A DNA stretch of 64,000 nucleotides from Elmis aenea (taxonomy: Eukaryota > Arthropoda > Insecta > Coleoptera > Elmidae): contig OX393576.1 of NCBI GenBank assembly GCA_947652605.1, forward strand, positions 57,202,966-57,266,965. The letters are read 5' to 3'. Under the pieces are notes generated by a model. It searched no databases. It had not been told where the DNA came from and saw only the letters and a program-made list of their open reading frames with translations. Position numbers and translations under genes: made by a program. Positions within the stretch are counted from its first letter, which is position 1, and the number at the start of each line of letters is the position of its first letter. This document shows, piece by piece, positions 56,653-64,000 of this stretch.

Positions 56653-57205
56653 AGTCTGTTTTATACTATACTATTTTTTGTTTAAGAAAATCGTATACGA
56701 TTTTCTAGTACGGTGGCAATCAGAAATTAAAAATCTTTAGCGAAAAATTCGTACGAAATTACTACCTGCCCTAAATGCGTCCAATTTTAACATGGGCGCA
56801 TGCCTATTCTACTGTAACTGTATCTGACCGCATGTCATTTGTGGGTTAGGTTAACCAAAACAATCAAATGATGTTAAATACTACTTATTACCGTTATCCC
56901 TCACAATTTATTTTTTAGGAATAAATATGTAGAATCGAACAAGCGTTAAATATACGTTAAATTTAAAAATTATTCGCTTTCTGTTCTGTAATCAAATTGA
57001 ACATTTGACATGGTTACTCAAGGTTCCAACGAAATATGATAAAAGTTACTAAAAAGTAAGCAAACTATATTGGAGTCTTCTAACCAAAAAATAGTACAAT
57101 GTAAATGGTTCATATTTTCCATGCTAAATTCTTGAACGAAATTTTTGTATTAAAAATCGTATACGATTTTCTTAAACGAAAAAATAGTATAGTATAAAAC
57201 AGACT
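56653..57205. mobile_element. MITE flanked by TTA (PIF/Harbinger-type target)
   Basis: A 553-bp element with terminal repeats of about 55 bp: AGTCTGTTTTATACTATACT at the left and its inverse at the right. Each arm contains the palindrome AAAATCGTATACGATTTT. TTA borders it at 56650-56652 and 57206-57208. A TTA/TAA duplication is typical of PIF/Harbinger. The interior is non-coding. Confidence 0.85.
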
Positions 57206-57362
57206 TTAGAAACAAGAAGGGCCATTATAATCCTCTAAAATAAAATTTATGTCATTATATTAAATTACTGTTCCTCATATATTAGCTTAAAGTAACGATA
57301 TAAATAGCTTGCAATATACCCCCTGGTCACCGCTAACTTTTGACGTAACCTTTCCAGATATA

Positions 57363-57601
57363 TAGGAAGGTCGCCGGGTTGGACCGGTTCCTCAATTGGA
57401 CCACGTCAATTTTGGCAGTTTATTGACGGAAACAAGTACCTTGGTGTACGAGTTGACGTATGAAATTGCATATGCCTAACTTGAGCCGTGCACGTTTTTT
57501 TTTTTAATAAAGTAGAATTCTACGATAAACGTCAATAAACTGCCAAAATTGACGTGGTCGGTCCAATTGAGGAACCGGTCCAATCCCGGCGACCTTCCCT
57601 A
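57363..57601. mobile_element. Short TA-flanked MITE
   Basis: A 239-bp element with ends TAGGAAGGTCGCCGGG and, inverted, TAGGGAAGGTCGCCGGG. The arms match for about 65 bp through ACCGGTTCCTCAATTGGACC and TTTTGGCAGTTTATTGACG. TA is at 57361-57362 and 57602-57603. It is non-coding. The G+C-rich arms contrast with the AT-rich loop. Confidence 0.9.
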
Positions 57602-57603
57602 TA

Positions 57604-59239
57604 CTAAAGAAAATTATACGAACGAAAGTCATCAATATTATATTTACTAATATAACATCATTATCATAAACGTCAGCTATTAATAAAAATAATCAAACTC
57701 ATTATTTTTGTAAGTGGTCTTTGTCCAATTAAGGCCGTTACCTGTTTTTAAAGTGTATTCGATGTACCCACTACAAAATTATTATAATTTTAACTGAAAA
57801 TATCATGCCATTGAATGTAAAATCGTAAAACATTAACAGCGTTTTTTGTATATTATAATTTTGAACTCTAATTCTAGCAGTTTTACTCAATTTAGTAACG
57901 AAACAGATTTCCTGTACCTAGTAGTGTTAATAAATTATTAAGTTAATTGACCTGACAGCTATACATTAGCATTAGATAACATATAAACGTTGTTCTTAAT
58001 CGCAAAAAATAACTTGTTTTAGAAAAAAAACTATCGGTGTTCATGGCTAGGGCAATAAGATATTTTTAACGGTTTCTGTGTTGTATAAATAACTTTCTTA
58101 CACTTTGCTAGCATATTTTTTTAATCGAAACTCGCATTTAATAAAGCTTGTACAAGAAATACCTAATAAACGAGAGATAGAATTAAGTTTATCTACGTTA
58201 ATAACTTAATCACTTAAATCGCAGAACAATTTATTAATTTAAAATTGGTATTTTAACTTAAATTATGAAAGGGATTTTGCTTGCATGCTTCATCCGTTTA
58301 AAATCAAGCTCCTGAAATTTTAATCGTTTAATTTAAACATAATTCCCAAAAGCTTAGTGTATTCGTTCGTGTCGCATTACTGTCTGCAGTTCAAATTACA
58401 AAATAGTAAGACATTTAGAGAACGTTCAAATTTTACAATATAATCCATGTTATTTACTGTAGTTCTCAGTATAAATAAAACGCAAGCGACATCATTGTTA
58501 CTTTAAATTTGCAAAATAAACAATGCAAATATTTATATATTTTGTAACCCTTCTTGTCTGTTAATGCTTTTTCAAAAAAGTCGTATTATGTAGAGTGTAG
58601 GTAAACAAATTGAAATTCGCTTCTGAGGGAGTTATATTTTATCTGGCTTAATGTGAATAAATTCCAGTACATGGGCCATAAATATACTAATAAAATTTAA
58701 GTTAGTGGAAGCCGTAGCTGATATTTATATCTGCGAACCAAACGAACCATAACTTTGCTTTGGCGTTGAAATGTTCCGGTTTCGGAAGAGATAGTCTTGC
58801 ATAAAGTTTTTTGGCACAACAGCTCTAGTGTAGAAGTTTGAACTTGGAAGTTATAAAAAATTGAAAATATTAGGTCCTGAGGTTGTTTCAAATGTGTAAA
58901 ACGATAAATTGTTGAATTTCCCAACTCACGCAGCAGTCGACTGCGATCCCAGTGGAAATAAAACTAAGTTTCGATTAAAAGCAAATTTATGTATTTTGGG
59001 TTAAAAAATATACGCTGTAAGTTTCTGGCTGAATATTAAATTAAAACTTTTGAAAGTTTCTTTTGTGAATGTTTAATTAATTCCTGCTCCTGTTTAAATA
59101 AAAGTTATTTTAAATAATTAGTTAACACTTAATCCCTCTATGAAGGAAAATTGTTATGATAATTAAGTTTTTTAAATTTATCTGCAAGCGTTTATGTTAA
59201 GGAATATCGATTAAGTATTTAAAAATTGATAAGACGAAT
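57604..59239. other. Non-coding stretch, no gene recognised
   Basis: AT-rich. The frame at 58697-58924 shows no domain. Nothing recognised. Confidence 0.4.
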
Positions 59240-59241
59240 TA

Positions 59242-61061
59242 TAGAGGTTGAAGAATAGAATCACGCAACATGGTAATTTTATTTGTAAAGTTTTAAAAGT
59301 TGTATATCTCCCCTAATAATTTTAGAAAAAAAAATGCATGGAGGTTGTTGGTAGAGAAAACAATTCTGTGTCTACAAATGTAATCAATACAAATTTTTTG
59401 TTTTCCCATAACTAAAAATTGAGGCAATTGTTAAACGCCGTTTTGACCAAAATCTGTAGTGCCTTGAAATTATGATGTGACAACTGCCCATTCTAATGAC
59501 AATTATACTGTCACTTTGACGCAAAGTTTACTTGAAGTCTTCGTAGATATTTAATATTGTAACAAGATTATGATTTCATTCCAATAAAAACATAACTAAT
59601 TGTATAAAATAAATGTTTAATCAAATATAAACAGGGACTGAGAACGGAACGAAAACGAAAACGTTAAACGAAATTAACCGAAATTTTTTTAAGAACGAAA
59701 ACGAAACCGAAAACGAAATTATTATTTTTCGTTCAAGAACGAAAACGAAATAAATATTTTCCAAAACCGGTTTTAACCGGTTTTAATCGGTTTTGTCGCT
59801 ATTTCAATTTTATTTGTTAAACACAAACGCGAATTTACCTTCTGTGCTGGGGTGACTCCACGAGGCAGTAAAAAATCTCACTTGAAATAAGTGAGCTTCA
59901 CTTTTCTCTATATATTTACGTGAATATGTATTAACAATTTTATTGTTTATACTTGCAATTTCGTGTAACACAATTAACGGTACAGATATTCTCTATTTCT
60001 AATTTGTTTTTTAGATCATCAATATAGAATATACACTTGATTGGATATATATTATCAATGTGTAGGTACATTTTATTTGCGCTTAGACATAATAATAGTA
60101 AAATTTATTCTTACTTCGAAAAGGACTAATGTAAAAGAAGATTTATTGGAAGATGCGTTGCTAGTAAGATTTAACGGAATGTGAAAAAGTGTTTTGTATG
60201 GTATGTACAAACTATAAAGAAAGTATATTTCAAGTTAATATCTATAAGTTTTTTTTTTAATATCTTTTTTATTTATAACATTTAGTAGATTATTCACTTG
60301 AATTCATTCTTTTGTCTTTTTAAATAATTACAGCAGGATCTTATTTAACTCAAATGCATAGATTTTAAGTACTAAAACAAATTTAAAACAGCACTTGCTA
60401 TATTTTCATATTTTTAGATAAAGATCGTGTGTCTAATTTAACCTAATCACGTTGTGTTTTTGCACCTTACGGGTGTTAAACTTAATAAAATGTTTAAATG
60501 TTAATGTGTTTAACGATTTGGTAAATTAATATGGCGATCGTTCGCTAGTCTAAAATATGCTGTCCGTGAGCATCAAACCCCATCGTCATCGTTGATATTT
60601 TAGTTGAGACGCAAATATTGTTATCGTATTTATAGAGGGTTGTGGCGACTAGAAAAAAAATTGTTTTTTGACGACAAAAAATATTGTAAAACCGGTTTTA
60701 ACCGTTATTATTTCGGTTCACGAAAACGAAAAATGAATTTTTTCGGTTAGAACGAAAAGAACGAAAACGATATATTAAGAATAAATTTCGCGTCAAAGTG
60801 ACATTAGGCTGGGCAGTTGTGACAGCGTTATTTATTCCAAGGCACTACAGATTTTTGTCAAAACGGCGTTTTGTAATTTTCCCAATTTTCAGTTATTCGA
60901 AAACTAAAAGTTAATGTTGATTACATTTGTAGACACAATTTTTTTTTTTACAAAAAACCTTCATGCATTTTTTTCTAAAATAATTAGAGGACAAATTATA
61001 TAACTTTTAAAATTTTACCACCGAAGTTACTATGTTGGGTGATCCTATTCTACACCCTGTA
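59242..61061. mobile_element. Mariner-type inverted-repeat element filled by another repeat
   Basis: The arms of about 285 bp are 59242-59535 and 60780-61061. The left has GAATAGAATCACGCAACATGG and the right the inverse of GAATAGGATCACCCAACATAG. CAAAATCTGTAGTGCCTTG on the left faces CAAGGCACTACAGATTTTTG on the right. The right end is ACACCCTGTA followed by TA. The left end is degenerate (TAGAGGTTGA). Between the arms lies family B copy 3. Confidence 0.85.
59632..60775. repeat. Family B repeat, copy 3 (longest)
   Basis: Starts CAGGGACTGAGAACGGAACG and runs into arrays of GAACGAAAACG words. It then has the CCGGTTTTAACCGG block, the shared core (with CTCACTTGAAATAAGTGAG at 59877-59895), about 400 extra bases not seen in copies 1 and 2 (60060-60440), the ATGGCGATCGTTCGCTAG block, and finally another CGGTT/GAACGAAAACG array. 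Arrays at both ends and a CAGGG start suggest a non-autonomous hAT. The right border and target duplication are not clear. Confidence 0.7.
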
Positions 61062-61128
61062 TAGAAAGAAATAGTGCATCGCACTGCCTGTAGCGTTTTT
61101 TTTTTTAATGCGAGTGTTTTGTTTAGAC

Positions 61129-61900
61129 CGGTGTTTCATAACTTTTTTTTATGGTATACAAATTATATTACGGTTCGGTTTTCTAAATCAAATTTTATTG
61201 CCCCCCTTTTACATATGGTTTTTAATTGCGCCCCCTTTAAATATTGTTGTCCTAAAAAAAAACTATTTGTTATTTTATCTCAACCGTCATTAGATTCATG
61301 TATTATTATTATTATTTATTATTAAAAATATGTTCTTTAGTTAACACCTCTTTTGCTAATCTTAACATAAAAATACTCACATTAAAATCTGGAACACTAT
61401 TTTTATTTTATATTACATATTGTGTTTTTGTTGTTTTAATAAACAATTTTGCTTTTGATTTCCATTTTTTTTTTTGAATCGATTTTATCCTTAATTGTTC
61501 TATATATGTTTCATTTCTGATTCTTTCATTTTTGTTTATTCTTGGATTTTTTTAGAACTCTCATATCAGCTGCATTCACTGGGCTACTATTTTTATTTGT
61601 AAGTGTTCACGTCTCACTTCCGTATAAAAGTGCCCGAGTTACTATATTTTTTACCACATCCACTTTTGTTCGTTTTGGGACTTCTCTATTTCCAAAAAAT
61701 GTTGTTCTTAAACTGTTAAATATTCTTTCCACACTTCCTGTCATTTCGCTTATTTCCTTGTCCATTCCTCCATTTTTCTGTATGGTCACTCCTAAATGTT
61801 TAAAGCTTTCAACCTGTTCCAACCTAATCCCATTTAAAGTGATGTTAGATACTTCACCCAATTCCTCTGAAGGGCGCGCCCCGCAGGTTGAAAACTACTT
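61129..61900. mobile_element. hAT-type element carrying a retrotransposon fragment
   Basis: Exact 8-bp direct repeats, GTTTAGAC, flank it at 61121-61128 and 61901-61908. The ends are CGGTGTTTCATAAC and GTTGAAAACTACTT, imperfect inverses. GCGCCCCC-type words lie inside both ends (61200-61235 and 61873-61884). More than half of the interior is a minus-strand RT fragment, so a LINE inserted into it, or the element captured one. Confidence 0.75.
61440..61861 (-). pseudogene. Non-LTR reverse transcriptase C-terminal part
   Basis: The minus frame at 61607-61861 encodes 84 residues. LEQVESFKHLGVTIQKNG is RT block 7 with the strand that precedes it. MDKEISEMTGSVERIFNSL is the following helix. KVDVVKNIVTRALLYGSET is the thumb with the (YG-E-W) motif. 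Beyond a frameshift, at about 61520-61590, follow AADMRVLKKI and KMKESEMKH, matching (EMR-LR-I-G-T--D--RNE). Block order and wording fit RTE-like insect LINEs. The catalytic palm is absent and the copy is dead. Confidence 0.88.
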
Positions 61901-61909
61901 GTTTAGACT

Positions 61910-62975
61910 TAGATAGATGGGCGCAATGCAAGCTACAATCATGGATATTTTAGATTTGTTTAACTATGTTTCGTTGCAAAATTTTGCGCAATCTAAAAAA
62001 GTTTGCAGTTTTATAAAAAAAAAAGCTGAAAAATATACTCCGACTCGAGGAAAATATAGGTACCTACTTGCGTTCAAGTGTTTTTTTTTTTAATATTTTT
62101 TTTTAATATTTTTTTTTAACCTTCGCATGGTCAAGAAACGCCCGCGCGAATTGTTAGTTGTTGGCCATATTAAACCCTGTTTAACTTAGTTGCTGTCATG
62201 ATTGGCTGACTGTTAGTTGCAGACAATACTAAAATACTGCGCTGTAAAAATATGAAATTAACGTAAGGTGATTGATAGACAAATGATCTTCTCGGTGAAT
62301 ATTTTTGTGATTCTTCTACCATTTTTAAACTTGCTCATGTTTAACAGATTATTCTTTAACTGCTTTCTTATTTATATTCCAAAACAATAAATAACGGTTC
62401 AATATTTGTTTGAGTTCTTAGCGGATATTGTAGTACTGGTAACTATTCAATTTTTCTTTTTTTCCTTTTATGCAAAATATCTTCAGACGTGTCAAGTGTA
62501 ACACTTATAAAAATTTTAACTTTCTGTAGGCTATAAAAGCAAAACCCCTTATCTCAGGGAATGAATGACTGCATTCCCCCATTTTTATTTAGTGTAATTT
62601 TTTATTTAGTATAATTTTCTCGAACCGTTGTCTGAAATTCCGTTTATAATACCACTGTAAATGAAGATAAAAATGTCAAGAATGCTTTATTACAGTACGG
62701 AACAACGTCGCGTATATGTACACGCCAGCAGCGGGCGGAGACACATCAGTATTCCGGGAAAAAATGGAACGTGGAAGCCATTATTAAAATTAACCCTTGT
62801 TGCACATTTATTTGAACCTAAAAGCATTATCAGCTTATAATAGAAATTAATTTTAGTTATAGGGTCATAACTTTAAAGCGGGATATAAAGTTGTACAAGT
62901 TCGTTTTATGGGTATTTTCGAATATTAAACGAAATCCAGAGAAACTTAATTTGTAGTGATGTACTTAACTCTTAC
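61910..62975. other. Non-coding stretch, no gene recognised
   Basis: Contains three tandem TTTTTTTTAATA-like units near 62078-62118. A GC-richer patch at 62700-62770 has no visible coding. The rest is AT-rich. Confidence 0.4.
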
Positions 62976-62981
62976 AGGCAT

Positions 62982-63940
62982 GGTGGTACACGTTATGTAC
63001 CACCATTTTTGTTACCAATGCTGCATGGTGGTACTGAAATTGTACCACCTAATTTAATATTTCTGCTGTTCTGCACGATCGCTTAAAAACTGTACCACCT
63101 ATGCCAATATGTACTGACATAACGTAACTTTACGCTGCAGGTCAGAACCCGATAGAAATTGCTTGCATTGGTTGTCTGTCAACTCATTTTAGTTGTATTT
63201 TGGACCCCAGTAAAGTGTACAAAAATAATTTGTTGTAATTAGTGTAATTTTAACATAAAATAATTGTGTTTATGTTAAATCTGTCTGCTTGTGGTATGGT
63301 TTACACTTGACATTGTTTTCATATTAAAAATAAGTTTTTCTTGTGTTTATTTGACAATAATTTGGTGGTACGTTATTTGTACCACTGTGAACATTCAAAC
63401 AAATAATCACTATTAAAATCATTATACAATTTAGAAGACTTGCCATTTAAATTGAAAGGATTAATTTCTTGCGAAAATTGAAGATATTCCGACTGACCAA
63501 GAATCTATAATTGGTGAACTAGATGATACAGAGCAGGTAAATAAGGAAAGGGAAGTTAATTTAGAAATGGATACTTTAGAAACTTATCAAAATTATTCTG
63601 ATTAGTCAGATTCTGATAACAATATGCCACTAAGTCATTTTACAAAAATACAAGTAATAACATTCAGGAGGCACCCAGATGGACGAATCTTTGACTAGCT
63701 GCTGTTCTGGCCAGTTTGAATATTATGCTGGAATTACAGATATTGTTTATTAAGTTACTGATCCTACACCTTATAAAATATTTAGTTTACTGTTAACCAA
63801 AAAAATTATTGAAAATATAGTTTTTCAAACAAATCTGTACGCACAAAGAAGTAAAATAAAAGAAAATATTACAATTTGTGATAAATCAATCTACTCAAAA
63901 TTTCGCATTACAGTCATAGTGGTACATAGGGTGTACCACC
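62982..63940. repeat. Four 23-bp palindromes with 7-nt spacers
   Basis: RGTGGTAC, seven variable bases and GTACCACY occur at 62982-63004, 63027-63049, 63364-63386 and 63918-63940. A half site, GTACCACC, is at 63092-63099. Arms are invariant except at the outermost base, and spacers differ in sequence but never in length. They flank the piggyBac-type coding remnant on both sides and are probably subterminal sites of that element. This role is inferred. Confidence 0.9.
63479..63912 (+). pseudogene. piggyBac-type transposase, N-terminal fragment
   Basis: An acidic stretch, EDIPTDQESIIGELDDTEQ, followed by YQNYSD, a stop, and SDSDNNMPLSHFT, resembles the acidic N-terminus of piggyBac transposases. 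Near 63760-63830 the frame reads TPYKIFSLLLTKKIIENIVF and QTNLYAQR. This is the conserved (P---F--F----++--IV--TN-YA-Q) start of the piggyBac dimerisation and DNA-binding region. Stops occur after YSD and in the segment between. The catalytic domain is not present in the window. It lies between the third and fourth palindromes. Confidence 0.75.
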
Positions 63941-64000
63941 TCACCAGGAGTTGCTGAACCCGACGAGGATGCTAAAACATATATTTTTCTTTTTTATTCT

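Noticed and set aside
61074..61325. Plus-strand frame of 83 residues
   Set aside because: It spans the hAT target duplication and a poly-T and AT-rich end. Composition only.

Overview
This window looks like intergenic or intronic DNA from a large, AT-rich animal genome, most likely an insect. A beetle is plausible, but this is inference from the repeat mix and not a diagnosis. I found no convincing host gene, rRNA or functional tRNA. Almost everything recognisable is a decayed transposable element (TE) or a short TE-derived repeat, many inserted into one another. There is no operon organisation, and long open frames are rare and mostly fall inside TE fragments.

Layout. 1-9.6 kb: a hAT-type 'CCGG' repeat (774-1225), a non-LTR retrotransposon tail (2150-2400), a pair of hairpin repeats (2464-2805 and 4644-5065), a decayed reverse transcriptase on the minus strand (5090-6260), an inverted-repeat element split by a second one (6384-7211), a reverse-transcriptase scrap (8365-8512) cut by an A/C-rich repeat family I call family B (8513-9035), and a GGAGC-rich hAT element (9044-9591). 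9.6-23.8 kb: mostly anonymous AT-rich DNA with a CCAAT-rich triple repeat, a second retrotransposon tail, an inverted-repeat element holding a MADF-like exon (14478-14927), a mariner-type MITE (16282-16535), a Jockey-like reverse-transcriptase fragment (16795-17600) and a TTAA-flanked MITE (20552-20926). 23.9-32 kb: a hAT-type element with perfect target duplications (23965-25150), a Penelope-like 3' fragment, a cluster of RFX X-box-like motifs, a retrotransposon split by a hAT element that still encodes part of a transposase (27842-28903), family B copy 2, and a Helitron-like insertion (30873-31461). 32-41 kb: a TA-flanked MITE (35882-36511), a Penelope-like inverted dimer (36721-37884), a tRNA-derived SINE (about 38899-39143) and a second CCGG hAT (40141-40604). 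41-48 kb: a retrotransposon fragment, perfect hairpins, a foldback element with about 300-bp arms (43221-43941) and two mariners head to head (44946-47103). 48-64 kb: an unidentified GC-rich island (49490-50390), an inverted-repeat element that still contains its parent transposase's C-terminus (51654-52408), more MITEs, a mariner C-terminus, an inverted-repeat element filled by family B (59242-61061), a hAT-flanked element carrying a retrotransposon fragment (61129-61900), and a piggyBac-type transposase fragment among four regularly built palindromes (62982-63940).

The strongest structural observations are three. The Penelope dimer contains a 31-nt inverted copy of its own flanking DNA. The 23-bp palindromes beside the piggyBac fragment all have a 7-nt spacer. 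Several elements have exact 8-bp, TA, TTA or TTAA target duplications that can be read directly. None of the TE proteins is complete, so nothing here appears able to move on its own.
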